Below are positions 22,001-36,000 of a stretch of 64,000 nt of DNA, piece after piece (position 1 is the stretch's first letter; each line of letters opens with the position of its first letter). The DNA is from Takakia lepidozioides (taxonomy: Eukaryota; Streptophyta; Takakiopsida; Takakiales; Takakiaceae). The notes under the pieces are model-generated. The model worked only from the letters and a program-made list of their open reading frames with translations. It was not told where the DNA came from and made no database searches. The stretch lies in assembly GCA_030704615.1 (NCBI GenBank), contig CM060732.1, positions 68,553,053 through 68,617,052 on the forward strand, written 5' to 3'. The translations under genes and the position numbers were made by a program.

Positions 22001-25000
22001 TGCAAAAAAACACCACCAGCATATGATGTGGGTTAGTGAGGAGGTGCAAGGTGCAGGCCCTCTTGCATGCTATAGCTTTCAGAAATGAACCAAAAAGTAT
22101 CCCGTCCAGTAGCATAGCATAAACCCCACTTGGATTCTAATCGGAGTTTGTCTTTATCAAGCTTCCTCTGGTGTAACTGCCCTTTTCCCTCCCCTGATGA
22201 AAAAAGGGTGTGAAAGGGGCCTTATAACTTCCAAAAGAAACCCAAATAAATAAATAACAAGATAGGATACTTCCTAACATCCATTTAGAAGAAGATATTT
22301 ATGAAGTCCACTGGTGGCTTGACTGGAATTCCACGTGCAATTTGCAAGTCATACTCCGAAGCAGATCAAAGCAAGAGTAAATTCCTGTTGAGATTCCTGA
22401 TTACTTCAGCCCTAGGCTAGGGCCTGGTAGTGAGTAGTTCATTTCATTTCTGCACTTGATACTATACTATGGAAGGAATTAGTGTTCACAACTAACGAAA
22501 GCATTGCACATTCTTTCTGATCAAATGATCAATTCCTGCACTGAAGCTTTCTGGTGTTGGTCTGGCAGACGTTCGTTACAGCAGAATTAACAAGCAAGAA
22601 CCCTCACAACATAAAGAGCATTATCACTGTCTTCAAAGCTATGCCGCAATCGCCTCCTCCGGAACACGAGCTCGCCCTCATTCTCCAGGTTTGTGGCCTC
22701 ATCAGAGCAGACAGCTTGGAGGTTGTTTGATGTATAAATGGGCAGATTTGGTGTCATGGTTTCACATGCACTCCTTGCATAGTGTATATAACTTTGATTT
22801 TGCAGGACTGTCTTACTTTGCTTTTATGGGTGCAATTCTCTGACACAAGGTGTGGGTGATATTCTTCAATAGTCAAAGTTCAGAGCTTGTTTGTTGATGC
22901 ATGTTCAGGAAGTGAAAATGTGGAGTCCTATCAAAGAGCCTTTTTTGGGGTGCATGGTCAGGATATGACAATGCTCTTAACAATAGTCTCTGCTCAAGGG
23001 TTGAGTGGAACTCTGTAATGTGTTTCTCCAAGGACCAGAGCTCATTTCGAAGACTAGGAAATATTGTTTGCTTCTTTTTGCCACTCGTTTTCCTCGCTGG
23101 CTCTAACCAAATGCCTTGCTTGCAGGAGCTGGCAGCGAGTGATGAGTCTCGGTTTCATTTGCGGGACTTTGTGCGACGGTCTGTAGCTTTTCCTATCTTG
23201 CTTCTTCATCTCACCATCCTCTAATGCTTTCTGCCTCTCCCTTTTCCTTTTTCTTTTGGTGGGCCTGTCTCTACCTGTTCTCTTTTGCCATCTTTGTCAT
23301 TGGCAATCTTGAAATCAACACTATCTCGATGGTAATCAGCTGTGTGCAACAGCTATTGACTTACAGGCTGAGTTCAAAGTCCTGCTCAATCTCATTACTG
23401 CCTTCCGTTCTCCCTGCTGGACTTGGCCATGGTACAGTGGTGAATGAGTGAGACATCTGTTTCTTTTCTTAATCTCAAGCAAAAGATTGAGTTGGATTCG
23501 GTTGTTGAAACAGGATGATGAAGCAAGTGGGAACAGAGTTTGCTGTCCACACACTATGCCAAGGGCTGATGCAACAGTGGCCAGCGATGGCAGAGCAGGA
23601 TGAACCTTTGAAGGAGGCCTGGCTCAAACAGGTCAGATCCTCATCCTTTATTGAGAAACTTCAAGAACAAGGTAGAGCTTAATTGGTGTGCCATATAATC
23701 TGTCGCTATACACCCCCTGTTTCTAGTAAGCTGGTCTGTTACTATGACACCCCTGGTTCACCCTGCAACTGAGGTCCACCCTATAGTGGTCTTCACTTAT
23801 TTCATCATGATTGAATGGATGACTTTCCTTCTGCCCTAGGCCAAATAGATAACCCATTGGTTAGGGCATAATACCACTTCACAGGTGGTTGTGGGTTCAA
23901 AATCACATGAGGCTGTTGGATGTCACAACGGTGCCCACCTTCCCATTCGAAGGCAGTAGCCCTTCGGGGTCACGTGAGACCATAAATTACACTTACTTCG
24001 GCAAGAGTCCACATTTCCGTTTTCCAGGTGTAGCCATACTCCTTTCAGCGGTAGACCATGCACCTGGTCTGGATGTAGCAGAAAGCAAGGGAGCACGGGG
24101 TTTTGTGGGAAGGGGGAGTGCTCATGCTGCGAGTCCAGCATCCCTCCAGGATTCTCCACCTCAACTGTCAATCTGTGTACAAAACAGAAAACATTAGTTT
24201 CTCGAGCCCAAATGGTATGGCATTCCATTTCCAGGGCAGCCTGTGCAGCTTGGCTGTACTCAGTATGCATGCGTACATGCCTCGAATGGAACTTCATCCA
24301 AGCGTCACATCAGGTGTCGAAGGCGTATCCGGGAAGCAAGCGCGGAATCCCTGTGGAACATCCGGTTCAAAACCGACGGCGGAGGACATTTAATGCGCAA
24401 CTGCGCCATTAAATGTCGTAGGTATGGAGGTCGGCCACAGGCGCCGACTGGCCCACCCTCCCCCCGAGACTTCATCAATCGCCCGCTGGATGGAAAAAAC
24501 GGCGCCGAATTTCCATCCAGCGGATGAAGTAGGAGCCTAGTACACAAAATTAGCCTAAGAGCTACACTTTCATGCCTTTGGTGGTCCCGGTAATGTCCTA
24601 ACATCCAGTTTTTCCCATGGGTACCAGCAGCAGTGTGAGTGGTTGAATCTCAGATAGCTGCTAGCTTCAGCCATGCTGGCCACACGATTTTCCTCTGACA
24701 ACAGCCAATGTGGAGATCCTCTTTATTGTGTTGACCTCCTTCACTTGTCAGGCCCATCATTCCAACAGATAATGTACCAAGGTTTCCACCTGGCCTTATT
24801 TATGAACCTGACATGTGCCAGAGTGCCCTACTTAAGAGCATGATGCACCATTCATTTAAAGAATGTAAACTCATCATTTGGTGTGGGTGTTTATATGTTC
24901 AGCTGGTGGATCTTACATGTCAGCTGCTGCTCCAATCTGCCGCCCCTTTTGTTGCTGATGAGAGTTTTTTCACTACAATTGTGTCATCTTCGCACCCTGG

Positions 25001-27039
25001 CAGTACAACAGGGGGAACTGCAGTGGCTGTCACTGCATTAGAGAGATCAGCTTCTGATCCTCCATTCAAAGAGAAACTCTTACAACTTGAAAACTTCAGC
25101 CTTGAGATTGCTGCCTTTCAGGTGAGGGTTGATGCAGCGCAGTTGTACGCAGGTCTTCAATTATAATGTGGCTTGCATTTATGGTGACGCTTACTGGGAA
25201 TTGCTGGTTCTGTCAGATGGGGGCCATGGCATGGTGCACGGATGTTCTGGCTCTGTATCTGCCATCCATGGATGAATCTGAGTTCACTCGCACAGTTCGT
25301 CAGTTGCTCTTCCTGGAAGAACCTGAGGTTCTCCCCTCTGCCCTCCTATTATAAGCACCCACAGTTATGCTGAGCTGCATAGGGCTCTCTGTCTCCTTGC
25401 ACTATTTCAGGTTTGAGTTGTTCTGTGGTCTCTTTTGTTCCACTGTGTCCATGGTTTAGTTAGATCCCTCATCTGCTTGTGTTTTTTCAATTTTCTTTTT
25501 CAGGTTCTCTTTTGCTCAGTCTTTGTGACATCTTTCAAGCTTGGCTCCTCCTTTCAAGATTATTTTCTTCTCCTCATTCCGTTTTCTGCTTTTGTAGAGG
25601 AATATTTGATTGCTAGAACTGTTTCTTTACTACAGTTGTGTTTGTTTCTTTGTTCATCTATTTGTTGTTAAGTACGTTGGTTCTGCTCTGTGCATAAACC
25701 TAGACCCACCGTCGGGAGCTGACAAGTCGGTGGGGAAGTGATGGTGGCTTTTCACTACCATAAATGTTGTTCTCCGTCTTGATCCATGGATTGGTGGGAG
25801 ACAGTCACCAAGTCTATACCGCTATTCTCAGTTTACAGGTTCAAGATGAATCTGTATTCTCTTTTTTCTTGTCTCTGCTGTTGTTTCTGCTTTTCTCTTT
25901 TGAAATCCTTCTAAGATCAGATCTTCTCAGTACTTTTTTGGCCAGTATGGGGATATCTCGATACTTATAAGGCTAGTCATATTCTTCTTGCAAGAGGCAA
26001 ACAACGTCTTCTAAAATTTTTTCCTTCTCCCATCTAATCTCTTGTCACATTCTTCTTGCAAGAGGTTCTATGCAAGAGGTTGCCTTGGATATGGTCCAAT
26101 CTGCCATTTTGTCACGTTACCTTCCGATGTCAGTTTGGAATTTTTACTTTGCACAGACAATGATACGCTTGTGTCACATGGGCCCTCTGGGACGTCATAG
26201 ATTTCTTTCCTATTCTTCCCCCATCCTACTATCATGGAGCCTATAATGTGATTGGAGTTATTTGGCTGCTGCGCCCAGGTATATTTTACAAGTGGAGAAG
26301 GTGCAGGGGAGACGGAATTGAGTTATCTCCGACTTGTGGGGGCATGTACACGAGCTCCACAGGACACAGTGGCACGCTTGATACTCATGGGAATCTCTGT
26401 AAGTACCGTTAAATACTTTTTCAAATGTAGCTTGGTGGTTTTTCATCTCAATGTTGCACCCTTCGTAATGTACCCAATCTGTATTGCTGCGTAGGAGGTT
26501 TGAAAAGAAGTGTCATGGCACAAGCGCAACGTATATTGGAACACTTTCAGAGGTTGACGGACTTCATCGATTGCTGATGCTGTCAGTGGCATGCAGGATT
26601 ATCCGATGAGCCAAGAGGTTGCATTGAGTATTATTGAGGCCCTAGTTCAGCGAGCAGCTGCTCTTCAAAAGCACATGCCGGCAACTCTTATTGCCGAGAG
26701 TGTGCAGGTCATTGTCCTTCTCAGCTACCTCAATGCCGAAGGACAAACACATGTTGCCAGCAAATTGATAGAAGTGCTTATACCTGATGAATGCTGTTGC
26801 AAACCACATGCATTTCAGGATGGAAAATCTGTTGTGACCCCAGTGAACCAATTCAAAATGTTTCATTCCTGATATTCATCGGATGGGAGAGGGGCTAACA
26901 TTGTTGGTTGCCTGGGTTTCAGCTTCCAGCAGCCATTTTCAAGCTCACCTCTGTGAACTTACCAGGTGTCAGCCGCCAACCTGTGGTAACAAACTCTCTG
27001 TGGTTCTACTGCGTTGACCTCCTGCAGACATAACAAATT

Positions 27040-27070
<31 letters not shown>

Positions 27071-30000
27071 CCATTACGGTTTTGGATTTGGTTTCTACTT
27101 GTCTCATAGGCCCTAAGGCCCACTTATTTGAAAAGCATCAAATATGCAATTTGGCTCTGGTCGCATTCTCTGTTCTGAAGGTAATTCAAAAGCCAACTTA
27201 GGGAGTTGGCAGCATCTACTTGGAAAAAAACATGAACTGTTTGGTGCAATATAAGAGCCAGGGATCAGAGAGGGCCAACAGCTATAAGTGTACAACTGTA
27301 TACTAGTATACAAGTGAATGTGCGGGACAGTTCTAGTGCCTCAGTCAAAGACAGGTCTTATAGGGAGATCAAAAGTGGCCTTAGGATTATATTACAAGAC
27401 TGAGTTGAACAAATTGTACTCATAAGACGTTGTTTGCCGTAGCCTTGTGGCCATTTACCCCATGCCCAGTTTGAGCGGGAACAAAAGGAACAGAACCTAC
27501 CTCTGTCAGGGGCTGACGTTGGTAGTAAGACTTACCTTCATATAAAGAATTAATCCGGGTTTTCCAGATATCCTCTAGAAATCCCTTCACACAAGCATCA
27601 ATCTGCTGTGTGTGATTTGCCCAAAAACTAGGCCTCAGGAGGGCCTGGGCTTTTGGCTCAGCCTCGAGACTTTCAAAGTTGGTAAACAGGGGTACAGGCA
27701 CAATTCCCTTGATAGAGTTGAAGAGAGCGTCTCTTTGGTGAGAGAACCCCGGACAGTGTATCAGAAAATGAATACTGTCTTCAGATTGCCCACACAACGG
27801 GCAATTGCACTCTCCCTTTCCTCTCTGCTTCTGTTTGCTGTTCAAAGGTAGGCTTCCTGCCCTGAGTTTAAATTTCAGTCTAGTGCCGAGAGTGGGTAGA
27901 CCCTTGAGGTCATCCGAGATGTCCTCCCCCATGTCACTGACTGGAAACAAGTTCAGGGAAGTTTTCTGCCTAACTTCATTTTCATCAGACAATCTCATGG
28001 CAACAGACATGGCTTTGGACACTACAGCCTCTAAGTCAGATTTATCCAGCAGGGTCAAGACTTGCGGATCCAGGTCCAGGTCCTTGAGAATCTCTTCTAC
28101 TCTCGTCTGCCAGGACTTAGCCTGTTTGACAGGGCGGTCCTGTTTCCAAGATATAGAGTCGATTAACTTAGGATATCTGGTGTTGGGCATATGTTGTAGC
28201 TGACCCCACCATCTGACCTTGAATTCATCTCGTCGGGAGCTTAAGGACGGAATGCCAAACTCACCCCGAACAGCCACATTGGCTGTTTTGGAGCATGCTG
28301 ACATACACTCCTTAAGCACCCCCACTTGAATGGATTCTAGAGACTTAGCCTGGTTGGAGTTATCAACCCATATAGCAGATCCGTACTCCAAGGCAGGTCT
28401 AATAACGCGACAAAGCATGGTTTTCTTAACCTCAGAGTTGACCCCTCTGCAGTGGAAAAATTTAGTGAGCCCCAGAGCTTTGCCCTTGCCAGTTTGAACA
28501 ACTTTCCGGATATGTGCATCCCAATTACAATTGGAGGAAAACTCAACGCCCAGGTAAGTGTAGGAAGGGAGGACCGGGATCTCTTGGCTACCCCACTGCC
28601 ACTTAAGATCACTTCCTCCCTCTCCTCTGTCGTTGAATGCTACCACTGCACATTTGCTGACATTAGCCTCTAGCCCCCAAAGATCAAAGTATCTCTTCGC
28701 GCAATCAATCAACTCCTGGAGATTGGTTGGAGTCTCCCCTATGCCTGCGAAGTCATCCGCAAACATAAGGGCTGGTATGGTGGTATCACCCACCCTTAAC
28801 CCAAATCCCTCACTTTCCACATCCTCGAGGAGTTGATTGATGAAAACATTGAAGAGCAGAGGGGAGAGAGTACATCCTTGAGCTACACCTTGGTCTATGT
28901 CAAAGAAGTTGGACTTCTGTCCGTTAACAGTGACACAGCTTTTGGTGTGAGCATACAAGTTGTGGACAACTCTCAGAGGCGGAACCATAGGCCATCTCTC
29001 CACACTGTGTCATAAGCCTTTTTGACATCCAGGACAAAAACATAGGTGGGTTTCCCTTCTTTTTTCCTTCCCTGAATAATCTGGCTTAGAGTGAAGATAT
29101 GATCCACACAGCCCCTGTTTCGCCGAAAGCCAGCTTGGCCTTCGTGGAAACAACCTCTAGACTCCAGATCAACCTCGAGACGAGTACTTATAACTCTGCA
29201 GAATGTCTTGCCAACAGCATTGAGGAGCGTGATGCCACGGTAGTTCCCCGGTTCTTCTCTGTCACCCTTGTTGTATGGATTGACAATGACCCCCTGTCGC
29301 CAGTGAAAGGGGATCATTTCAGTCTTCCAGATAAGGTTAAAGAGGAGAACTAGGGCCTCTATCATGGGATCGCCACCGTGCTTGATAAGCTCGTTGACAA
29401 TACCATCAGGTCCACCAGCTTTATATCCATTTAAATGTTCAATTGCTTCCACAATCTCAGAAGAACTAATGGGAGCGTTATAAGCCATTGAAATATACTC
29501 CAGTTCATCAGGGCTGTTTTGAATCATAGGAACAGTTTTTCCAACTGTGTCCCTCCATTCAGCAGAAGACCCCTCACTGTTAGACCTAGAAGTTCTACCA
29601 AGGATACTGTAGTGATTTTCAAAGGTTTTGACAATGTCAACCGATGAAGTCACCACTGCACCTTTAGTAGTCTTCAGCGCTTGTACTTGCTGACCGTTTT
29701 TAGGCTTGTACAAACGTTGAAGGGCCAACCAGAATTTCTTGTCATTACCACCATGGTGGTTTGAGTTTATTTCACTGTATAACTTATCCCAGTATAATTT
29801 CTTCTGAGACCTAACAAGCTGATTGATATCTTTACGGAGCTGGTAGTACCTCGCCCACAATTCTCTGTTGGTTTTCAAATTGCAGCACTCTTTATAGAGG
29901 GCTCGTCTCTCAGCTATCTTGAGTTTGATCTCATTGGTCCACCAATTAACAGCTCTACCGCAGACAATTAGTTTCCTCCCAATGATCTTGTCAGCCACGG

Positions 30001-33000
30001 AGGAAACGAAACTCTCCCAAGAGTCCACTGCTCTTTCGACTTCATTTCTTGCGTTTTCAGAGCGAGACTGAAGTTCTTGGAGCGATTGGACAAAGTGAGG
30101 GAGAGCCTCTTGCAAGGCCTGGACGTACTCAGCCTTGACCTCCTCATTATGGAATTTTTCTATGCGCCACTTCCGAATCGAACGTTTCACAGATCTCTTG
30201 GTGTTGGGAAAACACCTTTTGATCTCAGTCCAAACCAGGAAGTGGTCAGAGGTACCAATATCAGTTCTGTCGATCAACACATTGGCACACTGGGGAAACA
30301 AATTTTTGTCCATTATGATATAGTCCACAATGGAACGTTCCCCAGTTTGGGATTTCTCACGAGTCCACTGCACTTGGTCACCTCTTGTCCTGTTATTCAA
30401 GGTCAAAAGCTGAAGCTCTTCCAGACAGTTAATTAACCGTCTGCCATTAGAATTCAGCTCGTCCTCACCAATAGGCCCAATGATATCGTCCTGATGGAGC
30501 CCTTTGCCTACCCGGGCATTGAAGTCACCCAATAGCACCACCTGACCTTTGGCAAGGAACGAAGCACAGTCCAGCTTTACATCTTCGAAGGCCTTGTCTG
30601 CGTCAGCACTAAGGGTCCCCTCTGTGGGCATGTAAACACAACCAACAAAGAGGTCCTTTGTACTCATGCCGCCCTTCAAATTCAGTTTTAGCCAGATACT
30701 ATGCTCGTACCTCAAACCCTTGTTGATAATTTCACAATTGTCAAACAAGAAATCACGGACAAAGAATCCGACCCCTTTTTGACCGCGTTTGGCAGAGGCT
30801 GCCTTGAGAGTACACATCTTACCTGCCCATTTATAACCAATGACATCTCCAACCAGTTTATCTGACGTTTCCCATGTTTCTTGCCCAGCACAGATATGAA
30901 TATCATTAGTCCGAAGAACTTGTCCCACTTCAAGTTGTTTCCTTTGGTTGGTCAACCCTGAGAAGTTGAAAGTGGCCAGCCGCAAGCCAGCCCTTTGCGT
31001 GTGAATTGTTTGTCGTCTAGGTAGCTTGTGATTGCTCCTGGACGGCCAACCGTTCTGCAAAGGGGGGACAGTTACCCATGTGTAGATTTTGCTCGTCTTG
31101 TGTAAACTTTGAGAATTGGTAAACCATTCAGGGTACCAAATCTTTCAGTTACACGACGCACAGGCTCCGCACACATAGGGGCAGATTGTCCGTCAGACTG
31201 CTTGGGGACAATTACCCTGTGTATAGATTTTGCTCATCTTGTGTAGACTTTGAGGATTGGTAAACCATTTAGAGTACCAAATCCTTCAGTTACACGACGT
31301 TCAGGCTCTGCACACTTAGGGACAGATTGTCCATCTGACGGCTTGGGGACAATTACCCCGTGTATAGAATTTGTTCGTCTTGTGTAAACCTTGAGGATTG
31401 GTAAACCATTCAGAGTACCAAATCCTTCAGATTCAGGACGTTCAGGTTGTGTACACTTAGGGGCATCTTGTCTTTCTGGCTGTTTGGATTCAACCTCATT
31501 CAGAGCATCAAACCGATTAGAAACTCTCAAGTTGAAGTCCTTGGTTGTCTTCCTAGAGCGCCCCATTGAATCACCAATGTCTAAGACCGCTCTCCAGCCA
31601 GTCAAGGGGCGAACTTCTTTGAGATTGAATTGATGTGGGACTCTATTAGAAGCACTTTTGGTCATTGCAACCTTCAACGTACCCCTGTTATCAAGTCTCG
31701 AGATGGAACCATTAGCCATGAAATCCAAGCCTAAGCTAGAGCATGTAGTTTTAAAGGACACGTCGTCCATCCTGGGATTCACCCCAAAAACTACACATGA
31801 AGCCCTAGATTTGGCATAAGTAACCAATTCCCAGGAATCACCCTGGGGAGTGTTGATGTTGATAGGAGCTAAAATTTTGATTGATCTCGCAGGCTATAAG
31901 TTTAAGCACAGGAACCAACCTGAGCCCAAGTGCCGAGTATGCTATACAGAGCATACAACTGCCCAATTTGGGCGGAGGGGCTGCCCCCAAGCGGTAGGGG
32001 TCCGCTTGTTACCATTCAGAGATCACACTCCAGGGAGTTGCAGGGAATGGCCCGTGTAGGCATATTCTAAAGAGGGAAAGGCCCCAAGCTTTCCAACTAA
32101 ATCCAATGCACTACCTTACCTGGAGCAAAGCGCTTCAGGTCGAAACAAACAAGGACACGAGGTCACAAGGCCGGCAATTAGTCACAGAGACATTAATGTA
32201 CTCCCGTATCAAGTCCACCCAATGGCAATAGGCTTCCTAGAGGACAGGGAGATACTGAGTTGAACAAAGATAAACCAAAGGGGTTTGGTCAAGCAACACT
32301 GACTCAAGGAAATTAATACAGTCTATGTTGTTGTTTAAACTGTTTCCCGAGCTGATGAGTCTACATTGAAACAGGAGTACCCTCGCTGAGGCATGACAAC
32401 TGTTTATTTGTGGGTGGTGTAGTGGAAAGACATGTACTGGCGGGCATGTCTTGTGGTGCTTGTTGTGGCAGTTTTCAACCCTGCCACAATTGGTCGGTTT
32501 GTATGGGAGAGTCTACCCTCTGTCCGATACCTCATGGAGGCTCTCATGACCGGCGGTCATAACTTTCTGTCCACCAGGTAAAGGTCTTTAGATTGCTGAG
32601 CCATTTTGTGCTTTGTTTCAGTGCAATAAATTTCACTTTGAGAATGATGTCGTACTGGCTCCTGCCTGTGGGATGGCAGTTGGGATGTGGCTACAAATTC
32701 GGAAGTCAAGAAGATGGAGGCAGATGCAGAACAATTAGACAACAAGGCAGAGGAAGAAATCTCTGCCTTTATTGCTGGGAAAAGAAAAACAGATTCTATG
32801 GGGTCTGACATGGACACTGGCTTGTCCTCTCCTCTGTCCCGCTTGGGGGTTGAGTGGAAGGGTAATGTGATGTTTCTAAATCAGGCTGGACCTGTAAGGC
32901 AACCTCCTGAGTCAGTCTATGACCAGTTGCATCAGTTTGATGTGTGTTACCACCTTGGCCATCTGCTCCGAATATGCCGAGATCCCGATTTCTTTGGTGG

Positions 33001-36000
33001 GGTTACTCGCTCGCAGGTAGCTTTCCATTTCCCCTCATCGTTCTTTTTGTGATCCCTCCTTTGAAGAAGGGGCTTATTACTCAATATATTTGAGCCAAAC
33101 ATGGCAGGCATAAATTGCACGATGAGGTATGTGGAATAATTCTGCGAGTCAGCTAAGGTTATAGAAAGAGGGAAGGTATGTGGATCGATGTACTGTCAGA
33201 TCTGATGTTTCTTGTTCTGCTTAATGTATTTATGTGACAGAGATGTACTTATTGGTCATTCATATTAACTGTACATACTTCAAGGCATGGTCCCAACAGG
33301 ATACCAACCCTTTTAGAGCAGGTTGTAGGGTCGCAACCCACTAGGGTACTGTTTATGCTAGTGCTTATGCACAGCCAATGGATGCCGAGTGGCATGGATT
33401 GAGTGTTTGATGTACGGGGTGCTGTAGACAACCAGTTAGAAGACAATTGATTCCAACACAGCTACTCTAAACATTCTGGCTACAAAAGTGACAAATTGTG
33501 AAGAAAACGACCTGAGGAAGATAGACAGAAAGAGTAGGAGTGAGAGAGGACCATGGGGGAATATGTACAGTTTACCACATGTGTGGACATGGTTTTCCTT
33601 AAGTGCTGTTTTTTGATGTCGTGTGTGTTTGATCAGACTGGAGGGTGTCTTCTGACTTATGATTATTATATGGTCGTGCAGACGCTGCAACAAGCCTGGC
33701 CATGGTTACGTAACATTTTAGCCACAGAACCTGAGGTGGTTGCATGTCTTCCTTCAGCTTGGCAGGTATGTTTCCTCTTTCTTCATTGTTTTTTGTTCTC
33801 TTGAGGTGGAATGGAACAAGAGTATGAAGATTATGAAGATTGTCTTGTTAACGGGTCTGTATACTGCATAGTTCACGGCAGCACTTGCAAAGTGCAAAGT
33901 ATTGCAGTTCCTCACACTTTCCATTAGTGACTTTGTTCCCCTCATTTGATGGGTTGGATAGACCACAGACTGGTTATTTAGGTCTGAACTCAGACTGATA
34001 TCTCGATGGGTGCCATGTTTGACAGTGTGAGCTGCTCTACAAGCATGAGGGCCGTCATCCTGCAATCCGAAGGCTGCCAGTGGACCTCTCAAAGCTTCGA
34101 GAAAACCTACACCAGGTTTTTACACTTGATTCTGATGTATGAAACTAGTTCAAAGAGTAGTCTGGAAATTGCACATGCAACCTGTGGAGATGGGTGCTAT
34201 GTGTGGTTATGCTATCTGGAGGGTTGCTAGCAATGGCCTGAGATCTGGTAAAATTTGTTGCAGAATTCATGGTAGGCATGGTCTTGCCATCGATTGAAAG
34301 GATCTAAAGCTATGGCGTCCAACATAATTGGCCATAGGTGAATACCCTAAGCCACCAGACTTTTGGGTGCAAAAGCTGGAGTAGTTCCTCAAAAGGTGCT
34401 TATTTGTCATTAAAAGTCAGTGCCCGGCACTGCTAGTATGGATCACAAAGAGAGGAGCCCAGGCAGACTTGGTGCCAATCTGGGGCTATGGTTAGGTGGG
34501 ATCATTCCCCACTTATGTAGATGTACTGTTTATGATACATAGTGTGATGTTTATCAGTCAAAGTAGATGCTTCTGTATTTTGACATGCAAAAAAGGGGCT
34601 TCAGTAATGTATATCAGGTGATCCAAAGCCCTCAATTTGTACGGGTGGGTCCAGGTGATAATCCAAAAGGTGCCCAGCAAAGACGGTGAAATTGAAGCCA
34701 TTGTGGAGTTCCTTGCCCACAAGCTTGCCGCAAAGAACAGCACTGTTCGATTGCAGGCCCGCCGATGCTTGGCTGGCCTTTTCCGTCTGTCACTCCAGAC
34801 TTCAGAGACCCAAGCATCTATCCCCTCATCGCCAAGTGAGCCAAAACGACCAGATGCTGGAGCTGGGGGAGTGAATAGTAGCAACCAACCCCAGCCTTGG
34901 GGCCTTACAGGCAGAGGGGCCCCTATGACTGATGCTGGGGTCCCTCTTCCTCCCAAGAAGGTAAATGGGACTACATTGAATCCCTCCGATGTGTCACCAA
35001 GGGATTCTCCTGGGGTGATCCATGCTGCATCAAATGTGGATGGCCCACCTGAGAGAGCTCCATCCACAAGCCAAGGTCCGGATATGGAGGATGATACCAC
35101 TTGGCTGGGTTTGGTGGAGATGGTGCCCACAGCCAGGAGACTGGTTACTGCCTTTTTGCCTGCGGTCCGCTTGGCATTACAGCAAGAAACTTCAATTAGA
35201 GTGGTGAGTGAATGGACAACTCATCACATTGTATGAAACAGAAGAACCAGACAGAGATGTACTGATTATGTTGTGGGAGGGAGTCTTTAACATCCTCAGG
35301 GGGGACCTGACAGCCTGTGGGGAAGTAGAACAACAAGAAACCACCTCATAAAATATCAAACCATGCCTAAAGACAAAGTGTCTTATGAGGTTGCTAGGCA
35401 AAGCCAAACACTGGGAGTAGTATCTACCTTGGATGTCATTGTATGCAGGATAAGAGCAAAAGAAATGGAGAGAATGCGTTCATTGAGTGTCGCTGTGACC
35501 ATTGACTATGACTACCTTGGTGGTGGAGTCCTACTGGGAAACGGAGCCCCAAATGGTCATAGTATACAGTGTACATTGCATGTCAGCATCAGTAGAGATT
35601 TTTATGTCACATCAGGGACATGATGTTGTGCTGACAGGAAGGTGTTTGAAATCAGGTGGTGGCCTACTTAAGTTTCTTGAAAACCCATTGTCCAGCTCCG
35701 CCATCCTGGGGCTCCTTGGCATGCAGTCTTGCAGTGTTTGTGATACAGAGAAAGATGCTCACCACCAGCCTCCTCTCAGGGCCACAACCGACTTCACTTG
35801 ATGTTTCCACAGTAAAACCCAACGCTTATGCTTCCACAGTTGATTTGATTTTGGACTCTCTCTGCAATGCCTTGGAAACTGGCACAGCAGCTGACCAGAC
35901 CTGGGAAGAGCTGACCTCCTTTCGAACACCTATGGTTACTTTTGTTTCACCGCACTACCGTGCAAATGAACGAAATTTACGGCGGGTGAATCTGCACAAA

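Larger units (their letters stand above)
27414..32253 (-). mobile_element. Near full-length LINE (APE endonuclease/RT), antisense in INTS1 intron
   Basis: Bounded by a 15-bp duplication ACTGAGTTGAACAAA at 27399-27413 and 32254-32268, giving a 4,840-bp element in minus orientation. Order: about 425-bp leader (32253-31828), ORF1 (31827-31069), ORF2 (from 31060 to 27420). The 3' end is GGCAAACAACGTCTTATGAG plus TACAATTTGT-like flank with no poly(A) or microsatellite. ORF2 carries one frame break near 28990, and ORF1 one premature TGA at 31234, so the copy is inactive but young. Without it the host intron would be about 0.6 kb. Confidence 0.95.

Noticed and set aside
34558-35130. 190-codon minus-strand open frame
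   Set aside because: Antisense of the Pro/Ser-rich INTS1 exon 34655-35203, which is supported by splice phases and homology.
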